From: Anisodus tanguticus
Taxonomy: Eukaryota; Streptophyta; Magnoliopsida; Solanales; Solanaceae
DNA: 64,000 nt
Reading direction: 5' to 3'
NCBI GenBank assembly: GCA_034509755.1
Contig: CM067550.1
Location: 5,821,001-5,885,000, forward strand
The position numbers were made by a program, and so were the translations under genes. This document shows, one piece after another, positions 11,568-24,659 of the stretch (position 1 is its first letter; every line of letters begins with the position of its first letter). Below the pieces are notes generated by a model. The model searched no databases. It saw only the letters and a list, made by a program, of their open reading frames with translations, and was not told the DNA's origin.

Positions 11568-14500
11568 ATGTCTAAGAACAATTTTCATCATGCCCTCATG
11601 GTTTCTAACATCAAGAACAACATCCCTATTGTTTTTGAGATGGAAAACGTCCAATATGCGACGTGGGCAGAATTATTTAAAATTCACGCTATCTCCCATC
11701 AAGTCATCCATCACATAATTCCTCCCGCTGCACCTATTCCCACTGAGGATCCACAATTATGGATTACTCTTGATGTTACCGTTCTCCAGTGGATTTATTC
11801 CACTATTTCGGTTGACCTCTTACGGACGATCATTGAGCCGGACACTACGGCTATGACTACCTGGAATAGATTGCGTGACATATTCCAAGATAACCAATAT
11901 TCACGTGTTGTCACACTCGAGCATGAATTCTCTCAAGTTCGCATGAAAGAATTTCCAAACGTGTCTGCATATTGCAAAAAACTCAAGGAGTTGGCGCACC
12001 TGTGACAAATAATCGTCTGGTTCTACAATTGGTTGCTGGCCTTTCTGAGGCCTATAATGGCTTTGGAACTCTCATTCGTCAAAGCAATCCACTTCCCACT
12101 TTTTATCAAGCCCACTACATGCTTACTTTAGAAGAAGCCGGCTACCGGAGCAAGCCCCGTAGTCCTGATGACTTCCTCCACAAAGTCTTTGGGTTTTGTT
12201 GATAATTCGGGCCAAAACCGTGCTCATGGTGGCGACAAAAATAATTGTAAGAATAATAGCAAAAACCGCGGGGGCAAACGCGGAGGTCCGGTGGTGGTTC
12301 CAATGGTCAACACTCTAGCAGTGGGCCCCGTCCAGTCAACAGTGGGCCTCCTCCCTACTGGTCCCAGCCGTGGGGCCCATGGCAGTGGGGTTGGGGAAAT
12401 GGGTTGTGCCCCAACAGCCCCTATTATCCAGGGCCTTCCAACGGGCAGTGGGCTGAACAGCCCCAATTCAGGCCCAACAATCAGCCTTCATCTTCTCGGT
12501 TCAGCACTGGGCCAGGGTAGCAGGGTGGACTGCTTGGGCCTCGACCGACACAAGCGTTCTCGGCAGTGGCCCCACACCTACTCACACTGACATTGAGGCC
12601 GCAATGCACACACTTGGATTGACACAACCGGATCCGAATTGGTACATGGACACCGACGCGACGACACACATGACTTCCGATCAAGGTACTCTCTCGTCTT
12701 ATTCCAATTTGAGCAACCCTCATGGTATAATTATCGGTAATGGTAACTCTATTCTAATTCAGGGTTATGGTCATAAAACTTTGTCTCCCCCCAATCCACC
12801 CCTTATCTTGAAAAATACTTTACATGCCCCCAAATTGATTAAAAACTTAGTGTCTGTCCGAAAGTTCACCATTGACAATTTCATTTATGTTGAATTTGAT
12901 CCTTTTGGTTCTATGTGAAGGATTTCAAGTCGGGGAGTCCTCTCATGAGGTGTGATAATAGGGGAAATATTTATCCTATCACACCCGGTTTCAGTCCATC
13001 GAATCAAGCCTTGCCATCAGCGTTTGCATCCCTTGCTCCTTCCTTGTGGCATGCTCGTCTTGGTCATCCGGGATCTTCTATTTTATCGTCATTACATAAA
13101 AATAATTTTATTTCATGTAAGGGTACGAATAGTACTCCAAATTGTCAGTCTTGTTCTTTAGGAAAAATTGTTAGGTTGCCATTTGTAGACTCAAATTCTC
13201 ATACTTTAATGCCATTTGATATTATTCATAGCGACTTATGGACGTCTCATGTTCTTAGTTCTTTGGGTCATTGGTATTATGTTCTCTTTTTGGATGATTA
13301 TTCTAGGTTTTTATGGACGTTTCCGATTGCGAATAAATCTCAAGTCTTTTCCGTCTTCTTAAAATTTAGAGCATTCATTAGAACCCAATTCGAATGAGAA
13401 ATAAAAAATATCCAGTGTGATAATGGCAACGAATATGACAATGGGGTGTTTTGGGAATTCTGTGCTAATAATGGGATCAATTTTCGTTTTTCTTGTCCTC
13501 GTACGTCTTTACAAAATGGGAAAGCCGAACGCAAAATTCGATCCATAAATAACATTGTCCGCACTATCTTAATTCATGCTTCTGTACCCCCATATTTTTG
13601 GCATCATGCTCTTCAAATGACTACATATCTCCTTAACATAATTCCTTCCAAAGGTCTGACATATTCTTCTCCCCTTCAAATTTTATATAATAAGACTCCT
13701 TATTCTCATCTTCAGAATTTTGGGTGCTTGTGTTATCCGTTATTCCTGTCCACCACAATTAACAAACTTCAGGCCCGGTCTACTCCGTGTATTTTTTTGG
13801 GTTTTCTGTCTAATCATCGTGGTTAAAATGCTTTGATTTATCCTCCAAGAAAATCATCATTAATCGCCATGTAATTTTTATGAAACCCAGTTTCCATTTA
13901 CTAAATTTCATACTCCCGAGCCTAGTTCGTATAATTTTTTGGATGATGGTATATCCCCGTATATTACTCACAATTTTTCAGACATGTCCCGCACCCAAAA
14001 TTCTCCAACGGGCCCACTTCCCGCTGGCCCCACTAGTCTGTCGCACACTACCGTCACTGGATCAGTTCCAACGATTGGGCCAGTCCAGCCCAATTCTGGG
14101 CGGTCCAGTCCGGTTTCGCGCCGATTACCGTCTTGGGCCAGCAGGCCCACTGTCTGCTGGCCAGTCCATCCCGAGCCCAGAAAATTCCCAAAATTCGCCT
14201 ACTTCTTCCTCAAGTCATAGACCGGTCACTCGTAGTCAGCGGGGTGTTTTGAAACCAAAGAGACATTTTAATTTAAATTCTAATGTTCTTAAATCACCCT
14301 TACCCCATACTCTTGTGTCTGTGTTAAATGACCCAAATTGAAAAATTATTATGACCGATGAATATAATGCTCTTATTGATAATAAGACGTGGGAGTTGGT
14401 GTCCCGTCCTTCTGGTATTAATATTATTAGGTCTATGTGAATTTTTACTCACAAGGAAAATTCAGATGGTTCATTTGCACGACATAAGGCGCGGCTTGTG

Positions 14501-15850
14501 GGTGATGGTAAGACTCAGCATGTTGGGGTGGATTGTGGTGAGACATTTAGTCCGGTGGTCAAGCCGGCTACCATTTCACTGTACTCAGCTTGGCTCTTTC
14601 GAAAACATGGCCTATTCATCAGTTAGATGTAAAGAATGATTTCCTACATGGTGATCTCAAGGAAACAGTTTATATGCATCAGCCATTGGGATTCAGGGAT
14701 CCCAAAAATCATCATCATGTCTATTTGTTGAAGAAGTCCTTATATGGGCTTAAGCAGTCTCCACGGGCCTGATATACAAGGTTTGCTGACTATGTTTCGA
14801 CTATTGGGTTCACTCATAGCAGGTCAGATAATTCCTTGTTCATCTACCATCGTGGTTCGTTCTTGGCCTACATTCTGTTGTATGTGGATGATATCATTTT
14901 GACTGCCTCTACGGATGCCTTACGTCAGTCTATCATGACCATGCTCAGCTCTGAGTTTGCTATGAAAGACTTAGGGCCCTTGAGTTACTTTTTGGGGATT
15001 GTCGTCACTCGTCATTCCGATGGATTGTTCTTGTCTCAACGGAAGTATGCAACTGAGATCATCAAGAGGGCTGTGATGTCATCCTGTAAGTCCACTTCCA
15101 CTCCAGTTGATACAAAGTCCAAGCTTAGTGTCGCGGCCGGCGTACCCTACGAGGATCTTACCCGCTATCGCAGTCTTGTAGAGGCCCTTCAATATCTTAC
15201 CTTTACGAGACCGGATATTACATATGTTGTCCAGCAGGTGTGTTTGTTCATGCATGATCCCAGAATTGATCACATGGATGCACTCAAACGCATCATTCGG
15301 TATATTCAAGGTACATTTGACTATAGTTTGCATTTATATCATTCCTCGACGTCCACACTTGTCTCGTATACAGATGCTGATTGGGGTGGTTGTCCTGACA
15401 CCAGACGGTCTACGTCAGGCTATTGTATGTTTCTTGGCAACAACTTGGTCTCCTGGTCTGCAAAGCGTCAGTCGACTCTATCCCGCTCAAGTGCCGAGAC
15501 TGAATATTGAGGGGTAGCTAATGTGGTCTCGGAATCATGTTGGTTACGTAATTTGCTTTTAGAGCTTCATTGTCCCATTCAGAAGGCAACCTTGGTTTAT
15601 TGCGATAATATTAGTGTCATCTACCTTTCTGGTAATCCGGTTCAGCACCAACGCACTAAGCATATCGAAAATGGACATTCACTTTGTCCGTGAAAAGGTT
15701 GCTCGTGGTCAAGTTCGCGTATGCCATGTCCTGTCGAGATATCAAATTGCAGACATCTTTACAAAGGGTCTTCCCGCGGTCCTTTTTGAAGATTTTTGGG
15801 ACAGTATCAGCGTTCGAAGACCGTCCGCTATGACTGCTGGGGTGTGTTAA
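11568..15850 (+). pseudogene. Broken gag-pol of copia-2
   Basis: Gag starts at ATG 11568. A small deletion near 12000 removes a few residues present in copia-1 and shifts the frame. In the protease the active-site DTGA has become DTDA (12649-12660), a loss of the conserved glycine. Integrase (about 13040-13830) keeps the QNGKAER motif with the third catalytic acidic residue. Reverse transcriptase has an intact YVDD at 14881-14892 inside a 224-codon open frame that runs into RNase H. In-frame stops at 13395, 14339, 14438, 14770 and 15508 all correspond to TGG or CGA codons in copia-1, so each is one G-to-A or C-to-T change. The final codons overlap the 3' LTR. Confidence 0.9.
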
Positions 15851-16176
15851 ACAAGGTATATACCTGTGATATACACTTGGTATACATGGTGTATATCACG
15901 GGTCCTTTAGGAATGTCACGGGCAGACCAGCCCATCTCGGGATTGGCCCATCAGCCCATCACGGGCAGGGCAGTATATTAGGTGTGTATATTGATGTAAT
16001 ATTGTAGTGTAAATGTTACCTTAATTAGACTTGTACATTTACCATAATTGTATATTTAGTATCCAAGTAGACTAAAGTTTTAGGAGTAGAATAGGAATAA
16101 GATTCTCTCTAGAATATGTAACTTGTATATATAGTCTTTCTATTAATAAAAATAATCAAGGGGATTATTTCTTTCA
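15845..16176 (+). repeat. 3' LTR of copia-2 (332 bp)
   Basis: It matches 11069-11405 with a few substitutions and a small deletion near its end (tctctctag compared with tctcctattatgg). Confidence 0.9.
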
Positions 16177-16181
16177 CCTAG

Positions 16182-18246
16182 TGTTAAGACCTCTATCATG
16201 CACTCTTCTAAAATTGTCTTCAACGCACCGATTCAAGTGAAAGCCTAAATTGAATAGGCAAGAAGTTCTTGATCGAAAATTTCACTATTCCAAATAGTGA
16301 GGAAATGTTATTTAAAATTCGATCAAATTGATGAATTTGATTAGTGTATATAGCTATTGCTACAACATATTAATCCAATACTAGTTGAATCGTACATCAT
16401 AAATTGACTAATTTTATATTAGCTATTAATGTGAGCAAACTCACAGACTCGGATGTACAAGTAGCTGTGTGATGCGGCACGGAGTTTAAATAAACTTCAT
16501 TTGCCTAAATTAGATGCATTTATTAAATATCAAGAGATGTTTGTTTGGACAATAATATGATTATGAGAAAATGACAGCTTAACCAAGTATAACATAGTGG
16601 AAGAAAAAGAAAAAGGAAAAGACAGCAAACGTGTCCATTTTTTGGACCGATATTTGTTTTCACTGTTTGAGAGCAATTCCCATGAAGTTAGCTTCTAAAT
16701 GGAAGGGAAAAAAACCAGGAAATGTCTTGTTATTGTTGGTGTCTACTTTTTAACTACATAGACAAGATTATCTGTAATGAAGTCTTCTGCTTTTCTGTTC
16801 TTTTTCTTTTCCTTTCTCTTTTGGATTTCTTTCAAAGAAACACAAAAAATTACACTGTTGTTGGCCTTGGCATCCCTTTTTTGCTTTTTCGTATGGGAAA
16901 TAGCACCAAATTCTTGGTAGTGAAAACATGGTAACACAAGTATATTAAGATCTGACGGAATAGATGAGATTCTTTTAATTTTAAAATTGATAGAGTTTGA
17001 ATCATGAAAATAAAGAGAATAAATAGATTATTATTATAAAATATAATCACTGATAGGATTTGAATCATGAAAATGAAGAGAACAAATAGATTATTAATAT
17101 AAAATATAATCACTTAACTGTGTAACTACTACTCTTGATAATTACACATCTTAGTAATTACATTGTGGTTTCAAACGAGCTCTAAAGAAGAATTAAAGAT
17201 ATATTCATAAAGTCTCTCCATCAGACGAAAAAAATGTATCCTAATCTTTGTTTAACACTTAGTTAAGGAAATTTGGGATGTTAGTCCTTTAAATATTACT
17301 AATAATTTTTATTTGCTCCTTTAATATTTAGATAAATATATAAATTTTAATTTGTTAAAACATGCACTTTTGACACTTGTGAATCTTTACAAGTTCAACA
17401 ATTCTTAACGATTCCATCACTACCCCAAGAATTGTGTTAACTAATTACATATCATAAGAATCAATCAAACTTATAATTTACAATAATTTAGAAATGAAAG
17501 TGCTATTATCCATACCTAGTTAAATACTAGTACTTGAAAAGAATCTGCAATATGTCACATATTCTCAAATGCCAAGAGCCATATTTCTTTGAAAATGCCC
17601 CTTCAACTAAAGATTCTTTACAATTCTTTATCATCTTTTTATTATTATTTTCAGCTTAACAATGATGAGTACTTGAAATACCAGACAAAGAATCTTATCA
17701 AAATATGCTTTTTAATAAATCACATCATATTTCTTAATCCATTCAAGCAAAGTGAAAAGAAAAAAATAATAAAAGTTTGAAGAAGAAGAAGAATAAAATT
17801 GGAACCGCCAGACAAAATCATTGCATGTTCCACTCTTATTCTTCGTGTCTTACGCGTCTTTCTTTTTTATTTCTTTTTTCCTTTACCAAGAAAATGAAAA
17901 GTAGTGAATAAACTAAGATAAAATGTTTCCTAAAACAAGCCAAAAGCCATACCATAATAGAATAGCCCTTCTATCTTTAATTAGAGATTTAAGTTTTTTT
18001 TTAAAATCACTTTTGAAAGTGTTTCACTCCTAAAATATAAATTCCCTATGCATATCTGAATTATAATCAATTCCTAAAGCGGGAATCGAACATCAGACAG
18101 GAATTTCTTTAAAAAAAAAAAAAACACTTTTCTATAGAAATCCTTTTATTTTTTTTATGTTATACCATCTTAAGCACTAATTGAAGAGTTTGTGTTAAAT
18201 TACAGCAGTGATAGCTCAAGAAACTCTTGGAAATTTTCAGCATCCA
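16182..18246. other. AT-rich intergenic DNA, no gene seen
   Basis: No coding or RNA gene was recognised between the copia-2 duplication and the next element. A 63 bp tandem duplication is at 16989-17114. The last five bases, atcca, are the target-site duplication of copia-3. Confidence 0.6.
16989..17114. repeat. Two-copy tandem duplication, period 63 bp
   Basis: Units at 16989 and 17052 share tttgaatcatgaaaat-aag, agaataaatagattatta and taaaatataatcact. Confidence 0.85.
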
Positions 18247-18441
18247 TATTAGCGAATATTCGCCATATATTTTGTAATTATGATAAATGTATATTTAAGG
18301 TAACTTAGGATTCTAATTGTATTAGGAATCAACCTTTGTAAGATAAGTTAGGATTCGTACCATATTAGGAATCAACCTTGTACAACTATATATATTGTGA
18401 ATAATGAAAGGAATCCCCAAGGGAAATTATTCCATCTTTCA
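18247..18441 (+). repeat. 5' LTR of copia-3 (195 bp)
   Basis: It starts tattagcgaatattc and ends ccatctttca. Compared with the 3' LTR it lacks about 30 bp of repeated atattct words near the start. It contains an internal duplication: ttaggattc...taggaatcaacctt occurs twice. Confidence 0.9.
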
Positions 18442-18455
18442 TGGTATCAAGAGCC
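18442..18455 (+). other. Primer-binding site of copia-3
   Basis: tggtatcaagagcc abuts the LTR and matches the initiator-Met tRNA complement with one extra base. Confidence 0.8.
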
Positions 18456-18593
18456 TAAAACCTAAATCCCTTCTGTTCCTCTTTCTCGGCCGAAATCAGC
18501 ATTTTTTTCTGATTTCACAGGAAAAAAAATCTGGTTTCTTCCTCCCTTTCTCGGCCAAACTAGAAAATTCCCTTCCCTCGGCAGGCGGCAACC

Positions 18594-21500
18594 ATGTCTT
18601 CCCCCACAAATTCCGGTTCATCCACTGGCACACTTGACAACCCCTCTCAACATTCAGTATCTTCTTTTCATCCGGCATTCGCCGTTAACAACATAAAGAA
18701 TTTTATCCCTATAATTCTTGACCAAGAAGAGTGTCAATATTCCATGTGGATGGAACTATTCTACATTCATGCATGTGCATATAACGTGCTCGATCATATT
18801 GACGAATATGTTCCTCGTCCCACCAATGTTACAGACTCAATCTGGCGGCGTCTTGACGCCATCGTCAAACAATGGATCTACGGCACCATCTCCAAAGACT
18901 TGTTGTGCACTATCATGAAAACATGTGCTACGGCACGTGAACTTTGGGTCCGGCTAGAAGAAATCTTTCAGGACAATAAAAATACTCGGGCCGTTTATTT
19001 GGAAGAGCAATTCAATAATACCCGCCTCAAGAATTTTAACATGTCCGAATATTGTAAGCAACTGAAACTCATAACCGATCAACTATCCAACGTCGGGACT
19101 TCTGTTTCAGAAACCAAGATGGTGCTTCAACTTGTTGCGGGTTTACCAAAAGGTGAATATGACATACTCGCAACAATGATTTAACAAGCCGACCCTCTCC
19201 CAAGTTTTAACAAGGCACGTTCACAACTATTGTTGGAAGAAACTAGACGTGCTAAACAAGAGGAACACAATCAAAAGGCCTTAGCCGTTGACGGGATGAC
19301 AACACCTGCGGCCAGCAGCAACCAGCAGTTCCAGCAGCAGCAGAGCGGCGGAGGTCGTGGCGGCAGAGGTCGTAACAACAAAGGCAAGGGCCGCGAAAAG
19401 GGCCAACGCAACCAGTGGACTGGCCGGCAACCAACCACCGGACAGCGACGGCGGTGGTCTAACCAACAAGCGGTGGCCCAACCAGCGGCCCGGGCCTCGC
19501 TGCATGCCCGTACCCGACTACGGGGGCCCGATTTCGGCGGCCTTGGTCGCCCGGCCTCTTAGGCCCTTCCCCGGCCACTAGGCGAGGCCCACACGATTGC
19601 GGTCCGAAGCGGCAAAGAAGCTGCAGCCCATTGCGGTCCCGGCGACGCGGCTAAGCCGGCACGGCCCCGACCGATTTGGGCCGGGCATACACCACCGTGA
19701 ACTTTCAACGTACCGACGACAATTGGTACATGGACACGGAGCCACATCTCACCTCACCCGGTCGTCGGGTAACCTATCTCAACTACGTCGGTTAAAGTGT
19801 CCTCAATTTATTACTGTCGGCAATGGTCATCGCATTCCAATTGAAGGTTACGGTAACACACACACCAAACATCCACACCCACCTTTCTCCCTAAACCACG
19901 TCCTATACATACCTAACATCATTAAAAACTTAATCTCTGTTAGAAAATTCACTAGCAATAATTCTGTGTCTGTCGAATTTGACCCTTTTGGTTTTTTCTG
20001 TGAAGGAACTCAATACGGGGAAAATTCTTACACGCTGCAATAGTGTGGGAGATCTCTACCCATTCACTCAATCTTCCGCTAACAGACCGCAAGCACATAT
20101 ATCCCTTGCGGCGATCTCTCCCTCCACTTGGCATAACAGACTCGGACATCCCGGAGACCCAGTTTTTACCTTTCTTAGGACTTCTAAGCGTATTCAATAT
20201 AATAATGGGAAAATTGCCCAACATTGTTTTTCTTGTCCACTAGGCAAACATACTCGTCTTCCATTTATGTCATCAAACAGTGTTACTTTTTCTCCCTTTA
20301 ATATTGTTCATGCTGATTTGTGGACATCTCCGATTGTTAGCTCTTTGGGTCATAAATTCTATCTAGTATTCTTGGATGATTTTTCACATTTTGTCTGGAT
20401 TTACCCACTGAAATTCAAATCTGAAGTTTTTGCAAAATTCCTCGAGTTTCAAAAATTCATTAAGACACAATTCAAAAAATCTATTAAATCATTCCAATGT
20501 GATAATGGACGTGAATTTAATAACTCGGCGTTTCAAAATTTTTGTTCTAAACAAAGCATGGTCTTCCATTTTTCTTGTCCCTATACTTCTTCCCAAAACG
20601 GAAAGGCTAAAAGAATTATACATACCATCAATAACATGGTCCGCACACTTCTGTTTCATGCCTACCTACCATCGCCTTTTTGGGTCTATGTTGTCAAAAT
20701 GGTAGAATCCCTTCTAAATATTTTACCAACTAGCACACTCCAAAATAAGACCCCTACCGAAATCTTATACCGTAGGCAACCATCATATGATCACCTACGT
20801 ATTTTTGGATGCTTATGCTACCCCAACATAGCCTCCACTACACCTCACAAACTTGCCCCTCGCACTCTGCCATGTGTCTTTCTTGGTCTGTCTCCTAATC
20901 ATCGGGGCTACTTGTGCTATGACATTGCCACTGGCAAAATCATCGTCTCCCGTCACGTTACCTTTAACGAGACAACCTTTCTTTTTTCCAATCTCCGGAA
21001 ATTTCAGACCACCGATTACTTCTTTCTCGATGAACCAAGTTTGTCTCCGGTCATCCAAAATCTATACCAACAACAGCCCACTGTTCCGAAACCACTGCTG
21101 CCTCAAGCAGTGTCGTCTGCCCCTCCAACAGTAATGCTGCCACCCAGTCCAGCTCCCTGCTCTCGATCCCACACACTACCCATGTTGCACCCTATCGAGT
21201 CTACTGAACCACCCACACTGCCTCTAGTCCAGCAAGTCCAGCAACCAGTCGAGTCTCATGCTTCTGCAGCAACATTGCTGCCCATCAGTCCAGCAACCAA
21301 TCCCGCAGCCCAGTTGCCTCCCAGTCCAGCAACCAGTCCCGACCTTCTACTGCTGCCCTCTCACCGCATGGAGACTCGTGCACAATACGGGATCTTCAAA
21401 CCCAAGGTTCACTTCAATCGCTCCACACAAACCTTATCACCCATTCCAAAGAATCCAAAACTACCCCAATTGGAATGTGGCATGTGCGAGGAGTTTAACA

Positions 21501-22979
21501 CTTTAACCAAGCAAAACACTTGGGATTTGGTACCTAGACCAGCTGGTGTGAATGTTATCCGGTGTATGTGGCTACTTCGTCATTAGTTCAGAGACAGTGG
21601 TGGCTTAGAGAGGTATAATGCAAGACTAGTTGCAAATGGCACTAATCAACAAGAGGGTATTGATTGTGGTGAGATATTCAGTCCGGTTATTAAACCGGCC
21701 ACTATTCGGATTGTTCTCAGTATTGATATGGGCATGCATTGGTCGATTCATCAGCTTGATGTCAAGAATGTGTTTCTTCATGGGGATTTGAAATAGACTG
21801 TGTACATGCATCAACCTCCTGGTTTTGTTCATCCGGCAGCTCCGCAATTTGTGTGTCGTCTCAGGAAGTCATTGTATGGATTGAAACAGGCACCCTGCGC
21901 TTGGTATGATCGGTTCGCCAGGTATCTTCTGTAGATTGGTTTTGTATGTAGCGGGTGTGATACCTCTCTCTTCACTTTTCACCGAGGTAGCAGCACTGCA
22001 TATTTGCTATTATATGTCGATGACATTGTTCTTACTGCCACATCTGACGGATTGAAGAATGAAATCATTGCTCTACTCAAAACTGAATTTGCTATGACTG
22101 ACTTGGGCAAGCTAAGTTATTTTTTGGGTATATCGGTGGCCAAATCTGCAGCCACTATGTTCCTGTGTCAGCGTAAGTATGCAGAAGAGATAGTGTACAG
22201 GCCAAGATGGCAAATTGTAAAATTATGCCAACTCCGGTGGACTCAAAATCCAAGCTTAGTGCCAATGACGGTGCGTCAGTTTTTGATCCCACTCTCTATC
22301 GGAGTCTAGCAGGTGCTCTTCAGTATCTTACATTCACTAGGCCTGATATTGCATATGTCGTTCAGCAGGTGTGTATGTTCATGCACGACCCCCGAGAGTT
22401 CCATTTTCCGCCCTCAAACGTATTATCAGATATGTTAAGGGCACACTAGACTTTGGTTTACATCTATACCCCTCTGCCCCAACCAAGTTGCTAGCCTACA
22501 CGGATGCAGATTGGGCAGTATGCCCCGACACACATCGCTCCACCTCAGGGTACTGTGTATTTCTTGGGGATAATCTTATCTCATGGTCCGCCAAACGGCA
22601 GGCCACGTTATCTCGTTCGAGTGCTAAAGCATAATATCGCGGAGTTGCTAACGTCGTCGTTGAGATCTGTTGGCTCCAAAATCTTCTTTTGGAGCTCCAA
22701 TGTCCATTACGCAAGGCGTCTATAGTCTATTGTGACAACATATCTGCTATCTATATGTCTCATAATCCAATCCAACATCAGCGGACTAAGCATATTGAGA
22801 TGGATATCCACTTTGTGCGAGAGAAGGTTGCCCGTGGTCAGGTCAAAATTTTACACGTGCCTTCCTCTTATCAGTATGCAGACATTTTCACAAAGGGACT
22901 ACCGCGACAACTCTTCACCGACTTCCGATCCAGCCTTAGCATTCGGCCTCCTCCCACTCCGTCTGAGGGGGAGTATTAG
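18594..22979 (+). pseudogene. Broken gag-pol of copia-3
   Basis: Gag begins at ATG 18594 and is open for 196 codons to a TAA at 19182, then continues in the same frame to 19562 through a Gln/Gly/Arg-rich tail. The protease has a frameshift exactly at its active site (codons for Met-Asp-Thr at 19730-19738, then one base lost). Integrase lies in a 535-codon open frame (19979-21586): the first two catalytic Asp are at 20315 and 20501, but the third position (20609-20611, correct D-35-E spacing) encodes Lys instead of Glu. Reverse transcriptase from 21587 has stops near 21795 and 21933; YVDD is intact at 22013-22024. RNase H ends near 22979. Confidence 0.9.
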
Positions 22980-23200
22980 CGAATATTCTCAGAATATTCT
23001 CCGTATATTCTCATAATATTCTCCATATATATTGTAATTATGATAGATGTATATTTAAGGTAACTTAGGATTCTAATTATACTAGGAATCAACCTTTGTA
23101 AGGTAAGTTAGGATTCGTACCATATTAGGAATCAACCTTGTACAGCTATATATATTGTGAATAATGAAAGGAATCCCAAGAGAAATTATTCCATCTTTCA
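22974..23200 (+). repeat. 3' LTR of copia-3 (227 bp)
   Basis: It matches the 5' LTR but has an expanded run of attctc/atattct units (about 22980-23030). Its end, ccatctttca, is followed by the duplication atcca. Confidence 0.9.
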
Positions 23201-23205
23201 ATCCA

Positions 23206-24216
23206 CATATAATATTTCGATATTGTAATACTTATTTCCTAGCTATTAGGTGATAATGAAGAGTTTATAAATTGAATATAACTGCGTATTAACATTTAAA
23301 AGGAATTTTGTAATTTGTTCATAATGATTAGCTCCAATTGCTAATTTTATTGTTCTTTTTCTATCAATTTATATTAAGGGATTTGAATATATATAGTAAA
23401 AGGGACAACTCTGTAAGTCAATATGTTACTTTTCTCAAAATACATTTTAAAAAAAATTCACATTAGGATTAATTCCTACTTCCCTAGTGTTTCTTCACGA
23501 CTTTAAACTGATACGCGTAATCTATGATTATTCTTGTTGAATGGAAATTTCTTGCATGCTTCTACTAATTAGGCTACTAAGGTTCCTTGTAATCATTTTT
23601 TATTTCTTTAATACAAGTTTGGTTGATTAGAAAGAAAACAAAATGGGTGGGTATCTAACAAATCTATTCACTTAACTTTGCACAAAAAATGGCAACTTGA
23701 GTACATGCACCGTTGGATATAATTGCAGTACAAGAAGTAAATAATTATTACAAGTGTTCGAAAGGATAAACAAACAACCAATATTATAATTGTCGTACGC
23801 TTGTTGAGACTTGAATCTTGATAACCTGAAATCAAGAAACACTATATCTGGATTGTTACAACTGTGGCTGAGTCGAGAGATGACTCTCTGTCTTTAAGAC
23901 AAGATTGCCCCGTATATATGCTTTTACGTTAGCGGGAAATAGTCTCCCAAGATAAAACAACAACTAATCAACACTACAAAGCAAATAGGTTGATTCTGAT
24001 GAAGAAAACAAACACGAAACGACTTGCTGAATAATGGAAAATTTAGAAGAAAAGGAAGGAAGAGTTTCTGTTTTCTGATTTTTACAGGTTTTCTCCATTG
24101 TTTCTGCTCTCTTTTTAATCCTCCCTCTTACCTCAAATCTGTTTTAGGCAATATATAATATTTAGGATGAGGAGAGGTGATTATGCAAAACGTTTCAGAA
24201 GTTTAATATCATAAAC
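23206..24216. other. Intergenic DNA, no gene seen
   Basis: No coding, RNA or transposon feature was recognised between copia-3 and the next element. Confidence 0.55.
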
Positions 24217-24659
24217 TGTTGGCTTTCTGGCTCAGAAGTAGCCCAGAAACCCATGACCCACGACCCGAACTGGACGGGACGAGCGGCGGTGCGTGTGTGG
24301 GGCTAGCCTCGAACCCAAGCACACCTAGGTCCTCCCTCCTTCAAATACATGGATTATCCCTTGGGGTCCTAAACCCTTATCCATTTTTGAGTCTTATAAA
24401 GAGAACAATTCTTCATTTTCCCACCGGTGTGGTAGATTTGTCCCACACCATATTTCCATGCCTCAAACACCTTACTTCGTGGACCAATATCTCTTTCATT
24501 TCTTAACGAAATTTGATGAGCATTGGGCCTACGGTCATCTACTCATTTAGTAGATTATGCACGTGTGAAGAGACAAAGCCTCCAACATGCGAAATCCTAG
24601 TGTTGAAGTCATTAAATATGGGTGGACGCAACCTCCCCACCAAAGCTAAATTTCCAACA
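24217..24659 (-). repeat. 3' LTR of copia-4 (443 bp)
   Basis: It has perfect inverted ends, tgttgg...ccaaca. It matches 27308-27730 over nearly all of its length, including a CpG-rich stretch (gacgggacgagcggcggtg) near the left end. Confidence 0.8.

Larger units (their letters stand above)
11069..16176 (+). mobile_element. Full-length but dead Ty1/copia element (copia-2)
   Basis: LTRs lie at 11069-11405 and 15845-16176. A perfect 5 bp target-site duplication cctag flanks the element (11064-11068 and 16177-16181). The internal order is gag, protease, integrase, reverse transcriptase, RNase H. Coding DNA is closely similar to copia-1, but the LTRs are about 85 bp longer because of extra sequence in the 5' half (around 11130-11250). 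Confidence 0.95.
18247..23200 (+). mobile_element. Full-length but dead Ty1/copia element (copia-3), TA...CA ends
   Basis: LTRs are at 18247-18441 and 22974-23200, flanked by a perfect 5 bp duplication atcca (18242-18246 and 23201-23205). The LTRs start tattagcg instead of the usual tg. A primer site follows the 5' LTR and a polypurine tract (tgaggggga, about 22964-22972) precedes the 3' LTR. Coding regions are in copia order. It belongs to a different family from copia-1/2 but is close to the minus-strand copia at 59760-63484. Confidence 0.95.

Noticed and set aside
19252..19747. Several GC-rich open frames on both strands
   Set aside because: They are shadows of the Gly/Arg/Gln-rich gag tail of copia-3.
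24219..24506. 95-codon open frame near copia-4, with a related one at 27365-27577
   Set aside because: The two frames are the same repeat on the antisense strand of the copia-4 LTRs.
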